Positions 43,599 to 55,739 are shown, numbered from the stretch's first letter. The stretch: 64,000 nucleotides of DNA from Simmondsia chinensis (GCA_018398585.1 JAGTTD010000010.1:389501-453500), one strand, 5' to 3'. Notes: a model not told the origin generated them from the sequence alone. Made by a program: numbers and translations.

Positions 43599-44218
43599 GT
43601 TGTTACTTATTATTTATTAGTATGATAAATCATGTGATGTATCAACATTTGTTCGACAAAAAATATCAAATCCTAATTGTGATATTTATATCTTGTCGGA
43701 ATCTCCATTTTAGAATTTTCCAATAGAAATCTATCAAATTTCAGCATAAGAGTACCTAATTGATAAAATTTTAAAACTTTACATTACCTAAGTGAGAAAA
43801 TGTTTAAATCACAAGATAACCCATTATACATATTAAAAATTCATGATATTTAAGTAATAAATTGTCAAATACCAGTTCTCCAAGTGAAAAATTCTCTATT
43901 ATTATTGCTATGACAACTATTCAAACTATTTGCAAGTCAACGCCACCAGCATGAGGATTGCAATGGTTCAAAGCCTTCTTGGTTAAGTATGATAAGATCT
44001 AACAATAAAATTGAGAAATAGAAAAAATATAATGCATATTCTTAAAATAAAAATGACACTGACAAATCGGGTGGCCTTTACAGCAAATCAATGAAAGTGG
44101 GGGGGTCCTACAAACAGTTGACTACATGTTAGTTCCAATCAATCACTTAGATTCTAGATGGCAAGTCAACTTTGGCATTACTCTTATAATTTTAGACACT
44201 ACAATAGAATGTTGGAAG

Positions 44219-44987
44219 TAAGGGTGTAAATGATCCGAGCCGCTTGCGAGGAGTTCGTGAGTAGTTTGAATAAAACTCGACTCGAACTCAACTTAATAAA
44301 GTTCGAGTTCGAGTATCAAAAGATACTCGATTAATAAACGAGTACTAGTCGAGTAGCAAACTACTCGGCTCGATACTCGATTAAATACTTGACTTGATAC
44401 TCGATTAAATACTCGACTAGATACTCGATTAAGTACTCGACTCGATACTCGAATTGGTACTCGACTCGATACTCGACTAGTATAAAGTAGTTCTTATATA
44501 TATTTTTTTTATAGTTGACCCATTTAAGAAATTCTTGTATATTATTTTCTTTTGAAATGGATAGCTTGTGATATTAATAGTAAAATGAAATAAAAAAGAT
44601 TGAATTCCTTATAAAAGATGACATGTTACATTTGTGGTGGAGTGAAAGACTTGTATTTGGTTTGCTTGTATTTTTTTAATCTTAGGTTTTGATGCCTATT
44701 TTCTATTAATATATCGATGATTTATGGCTGTATATGTTAAATATAGTATAGGTAAGTACTAATAATGTTCGAGTGTATGGAATAATATTATAATTTGAGA
44801 ATGTTCCTATGCAAAATAAACAAGTATTCGAGTCGAGTCGAGTACTCGAATAGTTAATCGAGTTCGAGTTCGAGCAAGAGCAAAATTTACTACTCGAATC
44901 GAGTTCGAGTACCTGAGCAGTACATCGAGTTCGAGTTCGAGAATTGAGATACTCGGCTCAGCTCGGCTCGACTCGATTACACCCATA
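44219..44987. mobile_element. TCGAG-array TIR element with 8-bp duplication
   Basis: GTTGGAAG flanks it at 44211-44218 and 44988-44995. Ends TAAGGGTGTAAATGATCCGA and (reversed) TATGGGTGTAATCGAGTCGA form the inverted repeat. Inside are arrays of 'tactcgactcgatactcgattaaa', a near-palindromic unit repeated about ten times on the left and in inverse on the right. An 8-bp duplication and short inverted ends fit a hAT-type non-autonomous element (inference). Confidence 0.8.
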
Positions 44988-45289
44988 GTTGGAAGAGGGA
45001 ATGGCATCCTTCAGAATAGCCCAGTATTTTAAAGAAGCTCCTACAAAGGTTGAATTAGGGTTTAGAGATATGAGATACGTAATTTTACCCATATAGGTTG
45101 CTATCATGTAAAATGACTGTACATGAAGGACCCTCAATCCTAAAAAGAAAAGAAGCAATAATATGACATCCTTCAGTATCTTTGTATCTATATTAAGTTA
45201 AATGCAAGTGCCTTAGCAGTTTGCTCAAATTAATTACTCTTAGCATTCATATTAAGTAGCATATTTGTTATAGAGTAGATTACATTACT

Positions 45290-45660
45290 GGCCTGAGGTT
45301 TAGTGTATTAATTTTTTAGTTTACAAACTTTATAAAAAAAAATTTTAGAACAAAATTTTCATGTATTTGATAAAATAATCCAAACGGTGTGAACGAGTGT
45401 AAAACTTACCGTTATTTATTGTTAACTCTCCAATCCCCATGCTATCTCTCACCCCCACACACGGACCAAAATATTGCGATATTAACAATGAAAAGGAGTC
45501 GGATTGAGAGGCTTATTTTACACTCCTACACACTGCAGTTTAGGCTTATTTTATTTAATATAAGTAACTTTTAGATTAAAGAATTATTTCACAAAATGGA
45601 CTACAAAACTAATACACCAAATCGAGGGCACTAATATTTAATTTTGGACACTTAAAAAGA
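45290..45660. repeat. AT-rich inverted-repeat element, family 3
   Basis: 'ctgaggtttagtgtattaattttttagttt' at the left is matched by inverted 'aaactaatacaccaaatcgagg' at the right; inner 'gtgtaaaacttaccg' and 'attttacactcc' are also inverse. Same family as 42265-42532. Confidence 0.6.
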
Positions 45661-45820
45661 ATGTTGGTGGAGGGAATGGCATCCTTCAGTATCTCTATAT
45701 CTGAATTAAGTAAATGCAAGTGTTGCGAATCCAGCCTTAGCAATTTGCTCAAATAACTTACTTTTAATATTCATATTAAACTGACAAGTATGTTTATTAT
45801 ATTCCACTATATTTTAAGAC

Positions 45821-45931
45821 TTTTTTTTTTTAATATGAGTAATGGCTGGGGAAGGAGGAATGCCGGTTTGAACCCCCGTCCCGAGGGTTGGCCAATTGCC
45901 ATCCAACTATTGGGACAAACCGGAAGCCGGC
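45821..45931 (-). mobile_element. tRNA-derived SINE, complete
   Basis: ATATTTTAAGAC flanks it at 45809-45820 and 45932-45943. On the minus strand it has an A-box-like TTGTCCCAATAGTTGGATGG, a B-box GGGGTTCAAACCGG and ends in a run of A. 111 bp. Confidence 0.7.
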
Positions 45932-45999
45932 ATATTTTAAGACATATGAATTAATATAATTCACTTATCGAATATATTATCCCTAGTAGTGATGTAAAT

Positions 46000-46260
46000 G
46001 AGACAAATTTGTCTTAGCAAGTAAATGAACCAACCTTAGTTTGCTCAGGGTCATTGGAGTTCGATCTAAGCTCGTTGTGGTTCGATCTTCTACCATTTAG
46101 GTTCGAATATGGGTTTATTAGATACATTTTAGGTTCATAATTATCTTGACATTGTCTCGTTTAGGCTCACAACTCACTGAGCTCCGTTTCTGCTTTTTTA
46201 GTTAAATGAGTCAGGCCTTTCGAGCCAAATAATAAGCTACCTCGACTCATTTATATCCTT
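46000..46260. repeat. GAGCTC-rich TIR-like repeat
   Basis: Left 'gtagtgatgtaaatgagacaaa' and right 'actcatttatatccttaat' are inverse-like; inside 'gagttcgatctaagctcgttgtggttcg'. Same group as 44219-44987, much decayed. Confidence 0.45.
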
Positions 46261-46639
46261 AATGCCTAGATTACATATAATTAAGTAGCTAATATAAAGT
46301 GCAAGATTGGCTGGTATAGCGACTAAGGCTTACCATCCCAAAGTATGAAGTCTTAGGTTTGAGCTCATCTTCTCCTATTCCCATGTGTTGGTGGCCTTAC
46401 TTATGACAAAAATTATGCCAATTTCGTGGGTCTAGCTTGAGGCCAGGTGAAATTTAACAAGGTATCAAAATGGGTGAATGATCTCGAGCTCTTGTTTAAC
46501 ACATCGTATCCTAGAAATAAGGGGCATTTGAATTTGTTGCACTACATGCCTCTCCAATGTTGGATCCAATTGGATCAGAGAAGGCGAGGGGTGCGTTTGA
46601 AAAAGACTCGCGTGTGACGGGGAGTGTTAAAGACTCCAC

Positions 46640-46900
46640 ATTGTGACTATATAGTTGAATCCCACATTTTTTTCCGATAATTTGGGCCAAAAACGCGATA
46701 TAAGCAGGCCACTCAATAGGCGAGGCCAAAGTCCAACCGCAACAAAAAGGGGACTAGGAGCAAAACAGCAAAAAAATAACAGAGTAGAAACAAAACAGAC
46801 ACCTAAGCAAAACCAGGCAAATCACTAGAAACCAGGACAAAGCAATAAAACAGAATAGACAGAAACAACTAGAAATCAATATGTAAGCCTAGTGGGTACT
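46640..46900 (-). mobile_element. LINE 3' tail, minus strand
   Basis: On the minus strand it ends 'ggcccaaattatcggaaaaaaa', the common LINE ending, preceded by C/T-rich 3' UTR-like sequence. The 47000-49290 stretch beyond it holds no gene that I can support, only short AT-rich frames. Confidence 0.4.
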
Positions 46901-49419
46901 ATTCCCGATTAGTTTTATGAAGAAACTCCACTTAGATTTATATGTGGACCTCATATATGCCAACTCCGTGGGTAAAATTTAACAATTCTTACAACTGTAA
47001 AAGTAACCTATGAAGAAATTATAGCATAAGGATAAAAACAAAATCTGCAAAAGTAGGGAAATGGATTCATTCAATGCATTTGACTTGGATTAGTGCTCAG
47101 TTAAATTTTTGACAAAAAAGAAGTCCTTACTTGGCCAAATTTCCACCAAGCTTTTCTGGCGTGTTCATTCCCTGATTCTTTCAAGATCTTCATGCACTTT
47201 AATTTTCAACGCAACAATTTGGTATTGAAGTGGTCACCTTCCCATATGTATAACTGCCATGATAAATACATCATTCAAAGTGCATCAGTATGTGCCATTG
47301 CTGTTGTACATGTCATATTGATAAGATTCCAAATCAAAATTTCAATAAAGCAATTATACGAAGTTTCTTTTTTACAAATGGTAAGAAGTCTCATAATCAC
47401 CTCATCGATGATAAAAGTGGGATTCAATCGCAATTCTTGAGAACCATCCCTGGAGACTTTACCAATTAAGCTAGTTGGCACATTCATAGAATATACTCAA
47501 AATATACACAGTTTGAGTATCCAGTACACATGGCAATAAGCCATTGAATCATAAAAAGACAATTTCTGACGAAAAAAATAAAAAGACAATCATTTAGGCA
47601 GCGTTTTGTTCAATGGAGAACAATTTTTTTATTGGAAACTTTTGTTCACAAAATATTTTCAATCAGAAATATCTTTTTATTTAGTCTGTCTTTCTGACAA
47701 AAGAAAAAATAGTTTTCTTCTATAAATCTGTATGAGGCTGATGCTTGGCTAAGCTGAGGCTGAGCCAAACATATGTTTTCCCCTTTCATTGAGGGAAAGT
47801 CGGTTTTCCTTCAATGGAGGAAAATATCTTGCGTATTTGTGATTGTTGCTCTAAAGTTATAAAAAAACCCAATAAAATTGAGACGAAAAATATTTTCTAT
47901 CAAAACAAACAGTGTTAATATTAGCCTGCTATGATTCAATATTCTTTCCCCTAATGTAGGTATACTCAAATAACATGAAGCATTTTCCTTTCCAATATCA
48001 ACTTATTATTAAAAGAGAAACTGAATGCAATACAAGACAAATCTATACATAAAATTAAAATGATTTGACATCTCTTGAGATAAGTATGGTCGAATATATT
48101 CCCAAAACTTTGAAACAACTTGGGGTAATGGCAAGAAAGAGAAATGCACCTAAAAAGTTACTGACTACTGTTATTATTAGGATAATATTTGTTAATGTTA
48201 GGACAATTACAAAGACTTTTGGATTCTTTTTATGTTGAAATTGCTCGAATATTAACAGCACCCCAATTTAATAATCAAACACTTTTTTAGTTAAAGAAAA
48301 AAATGCAAATTATGGGGTTAATTAAGGCTTATGCAATGCTTAAATCCTGACCAACCAAAAGGGCAATTTCTGTATATAACATGCTTATATTTTAAATAAC
48401 CATAATTTGCGTACACATGGATACACCGTGTGAATCTCGACACAACACCAACCTCTCAATTTTTATAACCCAAGTAAATATAAAATATATTTTCTTTAAA
48501 ACTTAACTTCAACTGCTGCAATTCAGGCATTCTCAAAGGAAAGCAAATTATGTTGCGGATCATTTTATAAAATAAGGAACTTTGAGAGCGGATCCTCTCA
48601 TTATCTGGCTCTAATCACGGTGTTTTTGGGACCCTTTTAGTTTTTTACTCTATATACCTCAAAAATATACAAAAAGAAAATTATAACTCAAAAATATAAT
48701 TCACTGAAGACATGCAACATACAGAGAGATGAAACAATATATCTACCATAGTATCAGAAGATTGTAATATTCATGAAAAAGGAAAGGTCCATGAACCAAA
48801 CAGGATAGGAATTTTACATCTTAGTTCTTATCAATTCGATTTAAAATTACAATTGTACAGTATATAGAACCAAATAGTTCCTGATTGGGTTGGTTCTGAC
48901 ATTTCGAGGTCCTAAGCAAAAGTTTTAAAAGAGGCCTTTTATATATAAAAACATTTAATCATAAACTTATAAATATTAAGAATTGTTACTTTAAAAAAAC
49001 CACAATTTCACAAATTTGGGGCTCCAAGCGATTATTTGAATTGTTCAGAGTTATGTCCGACCTGATTCGTAAACACAAAAAGATGGGTTGAAGCTGAAAT
49101 TAAGCACCATTAAAGTGTGGAAACCGAAAAAGAAATCTATTAGTGTTTAGAAAGAAGGGCAATAAAATTAAAGGAGCCCAGATAGGTGTGAACTGTAAAT
49201 GAAAAGGAGACAAAAACCATTGACTCAAGACTAAACCTCCAGAAACTGAACCAATAATGCACATAGATGCCAATTGAAATTAATGTTCCTAGTTGACCCA
49301 ATTAAAAAAAAATAGTGACCCAATTAAAGCTCCTGCTTGCTCAACAACCCACCATGGTCTCATGATTCACATGTGTCAAGAAACGAGAAAAGTGAACGTA
49401 GCTTTGTGCTGTAAGGGGT

Positions 49420-49940
49420 GTAAACGAGCCAAGCCGAGCACCCCCTTGTTCGAGCTCAAGTTCGATAAGGCTTATCGAGCTCGAGTTCGAGCCGAGCTCT
49501 TATCGAGCATTTCTAACCCTTGTTCGAACTCGGTTCGATAAGGATATAATGTGTTCAATACTCGGCTCGGTTCGGCTCGTTAGGCTTATCGAGCTGAGTC
49601 GAGCTTGTTATCGAGCCCAATCTTGTTTAAAACCGAGCCAAGCTTGCAATCGAGTCGAGCTCATTAACGAGCTGAGCTTTTTAAGTTATTATCGAACCAT
49701 TTTTGAGCTCATACCAACTGTTATCGAGCCTTTAACGAGCTGATATTGAGCTCTTTAACGAGCCCTTATCAAACTGTTTGTGAACATTAGCGAGCCGAGC
49801 ACCCCTTTGTTCGAACTCGGGTCGTTAAGCTTATCGAGCCTGCTCGAACTCGGTTCAATAAGCTATCGAGCCCTCCTAATGAACACGAACGAGCCCTAAT
49901 CGATTTCGAACACGAGTAGTTCATTGAACGCTCTGTTCGT
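49420..49940. repeat. GAGCC/TCGAG-array TIR element
   Basis: Starts GGGTGTAAACGAGCCAAGCC and ends CTGTTCGTTTATACCC, inverted. Filled with 'cgagctcgagttcgag', 'cgagccgagc', 'tcgagctcg'. Same family as 44219-44987. Its right border is followed at once by the insertion site of the SINE at 49966. Confidence 0.7.
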
Positions 49941-49965
49941 TTATACCCTGTAACTAGGTGAATAT

Positions 49966-50086
49966 ATATATATATTTTTTAATGTTGGTAAAGGCAGGGG
50001 AGGGGGGTCACTAGTGGGGCTCGAACCCCGGCGCTCTCACACGGCAACCGGGCACCTTACCACTAGGCTATGAGCTAGTTGCTCTA
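49966..50086 (-). mobile_element. tRNA-derived SINE, complete
   Basis: A perfect 15-bp duplication TAACTAGGTGAATAT at 49951-49965 and 50087-50101. On the minus strand A-box CATAGCCTAGTGGTAAGG and B-box GGGGTTCGAGCCCC are followed by 'ccctgcctttaccaacatt' and an A-rich end. 121 bp; the tRNA resemblance is in the boxes only. Confidence 0.85.
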
Positions 50087-50470
50087 TAACTAGGTGAATA
50101 TTTGAGATTGCAGTGGACGCGTAAAACACATTATTATGGGTACCCATTTTATTTGGAGCAAGTATCGGTAGAAGTGAAGCAGGTTGTAAGATACACGTAA
50201 AAATAATCACCATGGTCATAGGCAGGTATGGGACCCAAGCAGGAACTGGTGCAACGAAGCAGGGAGTGGGTACGGCTAGGGATCATGCGGAAACACCCAC
50301 CGCGGGTAAGGGATTGATACGAGAATAATGTTGTACCCTCCCTACTCTGTAATGGTAGTACCCATCCTATATCCACTTGTGTCATCCGCTCCAATTTGCA
50401 TTTTACTAATTTAAAGATGTCAAAAGATACAAGTACTCAATTTGTGTCTATTACATAATGTGATACGACA

Positions 50471-50719
50471 AAAGGAACATACCCAGTGCCTCAAGGGCTC
50501 CCGCCTACGCAGGGTCGGGGGGGGGGGGGGGGGGGGGAGGATGTACGCAGCCTTCCCCCTTCAGGGTGTTAACCAGAAGAGAGGTTGTTTCCCAGTGCCC
50601 TCGACCTGAGGGTGAGGACTTCCCAAGAGGTCACCCATCCTGGTACTACTCTCGCCCAAGCACGCTTAACTTCGGAGTTCTAATGGGATCCGGTGACAGC
50701 GTATTGGTGCCCTCTTTGG
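50471..50719 (-). mobile_element. 5S rRNA-headed SINE, subfamily B, with a G21 run
   Basis: A 19-bp duplication (one mismatch) beginning TACATAATGTGATAC at 50452-50470 and 50720-50738. On the minus strand: AAAGAGGGCACCAATACGCT then GTCACCGGATCCCATTAGAA, A-box and C-box intact, the join 'ccctcaggtcgagggc', body, end GGGTATGTTCCTTTT. The body contains 21 consecutive C on that strand (G at 50517-50537), replacing the usual 'ccacccctcccagacc' step. Confidence 0.92.
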
Positions 50720-50999
50720 TACATAATGTGATACAACATAATTAGATTAAGAAAAGTATATTTTTAAATGATGCACATGAACGTACATAGACAACTATTA
50801 GGAACACAAACTGTGATGAGTATGTGAAGTTATTGGATAACCATTGTATCTGCCTGGGTGTCTCTTTCATACCTGCAGTGGGGTAGAATAACGAGTAGAT
50901 GGAGCGTACAAATCTAGGGAAAGAACCCCCCGTACCTACCCCCTCCATCTCCATCCCCAGGTGAAATCTGCTTCCCGAGTCAAAGAAATAAATAAAGAT

Positions 51000-52870
51000 C
51001 GTTACATAATCTAGAAATTGTTACATTCCGAATTTTGTGCTAGTTGTTACACTATTGGCTATCAAGAAACAACACTTTTATTGACTTTAATAATGAGTAC
51101 ATATTGTATTTTTGTTTATTATATTTATATGTTATAAATATTGGAGTATAAAAATTATATATTATACATATATTTAATTACATCAAATATAAGAGTTGAA
51201 AACAACTTATATTCCCTTAATGCAGCCCAACTCGCAAGAACTGCAACGCTGCAACAACAAACTGTGATTCGTAGAGCTATTCCCCATGCCAACTAAATCA
51301 TTCAAACAAGGAAAAGTCCTCTCAGCCCTATAACATTGAACCAAAATTTATGGGACCTACAATTTACAGTCAATTAAAACTTTTCACACATTTAAGTTTT
51401 TATAACATTAAACCAAACATAGGCTAAGAAGATCAATCTCTAACCACTGGAATCCCACAAAAACAATGAAATGTTATACTTCGCATGCAAGAAATTGAAC
51501 TTTAGGAATCAAAATTAGTGCACCTATATCTTTGATCTCAAAAAGCATGGACTATTAAAGGACAATAATTATTATTATCAGAATAATGATATAATTTAAA
51601 TAGATAGCCAGAAGCTTAGTCAGCAATAATAATATTGCCTGGCATCCCAGGTATATGTCCTTGTTTGTGATGCCATAACATGTATTGAATATTGTCAACA
51701 TGAAGCACCCAGGACCCCATAATACACCATGACACTATTCATTGGATCACAACAATCACATGATTCAAATTAAAAATGGGTATAAGCGTAGCTGATTTCA
51801 TTTTTTCCCTAGGTAGTTCATTTTGCACTAAGTCGTCAAAAAGCTACTCCCAAAGCGTATAGAATTCAAATATCTGTTAGATATGATAAAAAAATCAATA
51901 GAACAAAGAAAGATAATTTGTTGACCCAAAAAAAAAACAAAAAGAAAGATAATTTATTTAGGTAAATATTATTAACATGACAAAAATGTTACCGTCAAAG
52001 CAGCTCTATAAAAGTTATGCCATTATTCACTCAAAGCCACATAATTGCTCTAACAATAACATTTTTTTAACTTAGGCAATAACACACGCTTTATTTAACA
52101 TTATCATTTTGTGATTAAGGCTTGTTTGACCAAGATGTGAAAAAGTTATTTTTCAAAAGTACTTTTTTGCATAAACACTTTTGTAAGAAGTGCTATCAAT
52201 AGAGTATTTTGATCTGATAAATTTTTAGTTTTTCTTCTGCTTTAACTTTTAAAAAAAGCACCTTGCTTCTACTTGAAGCAAAAAAAAGCTCTACTTTTAT
52301 TTAAAAATATTTTTCTTTCTAGGTCAACTTCCAAATTAGAAAAAAATATTTTCTTCCAAAAAAATCACGATTTTCAAAAAAAAAAAAAAAAACTCAGCTA
52401 AACAGGTCCTAAACGAAATTTTTGTTCACATATTACACATGTAAAGGTGTATCTAATTTGTGTACGGGTAATGTTAGAGCTAAAATAAAATCATAGTTCT
52501 ATAATTTTATGGCTCTCATCATTTATAAATCATACTATTACTTTAATAATAATAATTTTTATTCCAATAATAATAATTTTCATAAGTAATACATTTTCTG
52601 TTGTCTAATAAGCACACAAAAACGGAAAGTAGGAACCCCCTCCCCCACTATCCCCTAATTAGCCAAAGTAATTATCGCAGATTACCAAAAAGAGAAGATA
52701 AGAGCTAATCAACTGTGACTGATCATGCATTTGACTTTCCATTAGTGCTCTATTTTTTATTTTTTTATTTTTTTTTTTTGGACTTTGGGTTGAGCAAAAG
52801 TCATATAATAATGTATTATTAGTTTACTAATATATATTAAAAATATATGTTTACCAAAGGAAGACTGGTC
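51000..52870. other. Gene-poor AT-rich stretch upstream of the organ-specific gene
   Basis: No coding region or clear repeat border is seen. 52130-52400 carries 'aaaagtacttttttgcataaacacttt'-type sequence that also occurs near 17770-18060 and 37900-38160, an old dispersed repeat. Confidence 0.4.
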
Positions 52871-52875
52871 ATACC

Positions 52876-52888
52876 CCTATAAATATAA
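52876..52888 (+). promoter_or_regulatory. TATA box of the organ-specific protein gene
   Basis: CCCCTATAAATATAAG lies about 100 bases upstream of the ATG at 52982, with an A-rich leader between them. A textbook plant TATA sequence. Confidence 0.7.
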
Positions 52889-52981
52889 GAAGTTAGAAAC
52901 ATGTTCTGTCCACAGTTCACAAACGCAACAGGGCAAAGAAGAAAGAGCTTCACCACAAAGAAAGCTTGTAAAGAGACAGAC

Positions 52982-53899
52982 ATGAAACCCACCTGCGCCT
53001 TCTGTGTTCTCTTCCTGCTAGTCCTGGTAATTTAACCATAAATCTTATAAAGCATCTAATTCGAGAGTAATTTATTTGTTATTGTTAAATATTTGTAAGT
53101 TTGTTCAAATTTATCTTTCAATCTTTTCCTTCTCTGTTTAGAGTGGTTCTTTATGTTTAATTTTATGCTCAAATTGGTCCCCATTTGTGATCAACATTGG
53201 ATAATAGTCAAAAGATGAAGGATTGATTGTCACAAAAATCAGTTAAGTAATTGTACAAAGATTAGGGACTAATCGAATTCTTCCTCTATTAACCTTTTTC
53301 ATAGCTCGATAATTGATTTTCAGAGTTCCCTGTGTTTGTTGGTCATTAATTTTTATAAATTTGTTCAAGTTTATCCCTCTTTTTTTTGGTTTAAATTAGT
53401 TCTTTATGCTTTATTTTGTGATTAAATTCGTCCCACGTCGGCGACCAATATTGGATAAAAGTTAAAAGATGAGAAACTAATTTATCATAAAACGTTAATT
53501 TGAATAAATTTACAAACATTAGGCGTTAACGGGGTAAATAATTCTCAAATTCTTCCTATAGTAAACCTTTATCCTAGCTTGATAATTGATTTTTATGCGA
53601 TATTTTCTTCTCTGTTTCTTCTCAAACAGTCTGTCAACGGGATTGATGGAAGGAGAGGGCCAGAAGAGTACTGGAAGCAAGTGATGAAAGATCAACCCAT
53701 GCCAGAAGCCATCAAGGGTCTTCTTGTTGATCAAAATTTGGGATACCCATCAGAGAAAAAAGATCAAGGGGCAAGATTTTGGACCCATTTCAAGAGGGAT
53801 TTTGACACTACCCGAAATGCCATAATCTATCAGCATCATCATGGGTTTGATCCTTCTCAGAGCAAGAAGAAAGGGGAAATAATCTTAAATGGAGTTTAA
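52982..53899 (+). CDS. Organ-specific protein S2/P4 family
   Basis: Two exons, 52982-53026 and 53630-53899, both phase 0, give 104 residues. Exon 1 codes MKPTCAFCVLFLLVL, the core of a signal peptide. Exon 2 begins SVNGIDGRRGPEEYWKQVMK and continues DQPMPEAIKGLL, the hallmark of the organ-specific S2/P4 family (pea S2/P4-like). KDFD-type 'FKRDFDTTRNAIIYQ' and a His-rich HHHGF follow, then a basic end. These are small, probably secreted proteins of unknown function that are expressed in particular organs. It is at the short end for the family, having one repeat unit. The intron is occupied by two family-2 MITE copies. Confidence 0.88.
53085..53550. repeat. Two family-2 MITE copies in the organ-specific gene intron
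   Basis: About 53085-53290 and 53330-53550 share 'gtttgttcaaatttatc', 'ggtccccatttg/cgtcccacgtcggcgacc', 'attggataaaagttaaaagatg'. They read as two related units in the same orientation filling most of the 603-bp intron. Confidence 0.55.
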
Positions 53900-54381
53900 T
53901 GAACTAAGACTGATAATAGTATGTATAAATATGTATGAGTGAGATTCTCTAGGGTGGTGCTCTATGTGTTTTTGTTTTGTTGATTGAGTATGCTGCAGAA
54001 ACTGGTCATTGAGCTAGGAACTTAGGGTCTATTTTGTATTGTTTTATATTTGTAGTTTTTGGTTCTTTTAGAAGACTGAATATCATGTTTTGGAAATAAT
54101 TTTTTTCATGTTTTGGTTTCTTGTTTTTAGTTTTTGAGTTTTTGAGTGGTTTGATTGAGAATTAAAGAAAGGAAACCGAAAACTAGAAAAACTATTTCTA
54201 AAATATGACATTTAGTATTTCAAAAACCAAAATCTATGAATAGAAAATAGTAACAAACAAGTCCTTCATTGTACAGTAATGCAAACCTTGGGTATTCAGC
54301 TTGTGACCATGATTTTAGGAGTTATGATTAAGTGCTTTTAACGAACTATGTCTAATTTCTACTTGGCACTAATGATGAGTA

Positions 54382-54513
54382 CTACAACAACAACCGATCC
54401 AGTGCCTTAAGGGCTCCTGCATATGCAGGATCGAGGGGGGAGGGATATACGCAGCCTTATCCCTTCAAGGTGCTATATTAAAGGGATGCTGCGTCTGAAG
54501 ACCCCCAACCTTA
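54382..54513 (-). mobile_element. SINE body only, without 5S head
   Basis: Plus strand 'caacaacaaccgatccagtgccttaagggctcctgcatatgcagg..acgcagccttatcccttcaagg..aagacccccaacctt' is the reversed body with its (TTG)n tail at left. It stops at the usual body start. No duplication found. Confidence 0.75.
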
Positions 54514-55031
54514 GAAGCATAAAAGTATAAAAGCATAAAAACAAAGCATAAAGAAAGCATGAAGCAGCAATAGGTAATAGAACAGCTTCTAGACCTGTTA
54601 AGTAAACAAACAGGCAGACATATAAGTCTAGAATCCCAACAGTGATAATGAGTATCAACTATTAATTATCAAGAGAAAAATTCAGCGGGAGAAATATTTT
54701 AAAAGAATAAACTATCTAAAAATTTAAACTAATAAGTAAAGGCTCAAAAATAATTTCATTCTCTAATAGGAATATTTGGGATAAGAGCTAATCGCCTGTC
54801 CTAGCTCAATCTACCGTATTTCTCTTCCGCTTCAAGATGAAACCATCTAATCCAAGCTCAGATAATTTAGCTGAATGCATCGAGCAATGCGATAGCTAGA
54901 CTTACATTGCATCTAAATTGTATATCCAATACACTGTGTTTAAATTTCACTAGAGCACAGAAAGACAATTATTTGATAATATCTTTATATCATTCAGTGA
55001 TGTTTTTGCTGCATCATCATGTACTCAACAT

Positions 55032-55188
55032 CTCCATGCTATTGTTTTTTTATGCTTGTCAAGTTGGGGATTTTCGGACATAACCTTCTTTTAGGGTAGC
55101 ACCCTAATAGGTAAGGCTGTGTACATTTCACCGCCTCAGACCCTACACTGACGGGAGTCCTTGAGGCATTGGATTTATTGTTGTTTTA
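55032..55188 (+). mobile_element. SINE body with short extra 5' sequence
   Basis: A perfect 16-bp duplication ATCATGTACTCAACAT at 55016-55031 and 55189-55204. The body starts near 'caagttggggattttcgg' at about 55061 and ends TTATTGTTGTTTT. About 30 bp before it (CTCCATGCTATTG..) belong to the insert but not to the body or 5S. Confidence 0.8.
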
Positions 55189-55739
55189 ATCATGTACTCA
55201 ACATGTGGCATTTTCCTTATGCATTTGAAAGCCTTATGTGTTGATTAGATACACTTAGGCCCCTAACCCAAAAAAAACTAGATACACTTAGGCCGTGTTT
55301 GATTACCGGGGAGTAAGCGCAAGAAATCAAAATTCACGGGAAGTAGACATTGCCTCTTCTTTGATTATTAGGAAATTGGCAGAATATGGAAAGTAAAAAT
55401 TTCTTAACAAATTTTAATTTCTTCAAAACATAGAAAGTAACTTACCTAACCCCCCAAAATAAGTTCTGCTTCTTCTGTTTTACCCTAGCCCCCATAGAAA
55501 GTTCAATTTCTCATCTCGGTACCCACTTTCTAACAAAAGATAACACAAGAATTGAATTTCCAAGAAATTTAACTTCTTATAAGAAGTTAATTCCCATATT
55601 AACCAATCAAGGCCTTAAAACCTAATGAATGACGCGTTTGTGGATCACTTCCTACCATAGATGCCAAATTTTAAGCTAGACATAAACTCAACAATTTATT
55701 CACCTATAACATATTCGATTTGTGAAGAACTCTGGCTCG

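Noticed and set aside
44270..44475. CRISPR-like array of spaced repeats
   Set aside because: The TACTCGACTCGA units have no regular unique spacers, the DNA is a plant nuclear genome, and the array lies within a TIR element.
49990..50075. tRNA gene on the minus strand
   Set aside because: A- and B-boxes are present, but a cloverleaf with acceptor and anticodon stems cannot be drawn, and a 15-bp duplication frames a 121-bp SINE.
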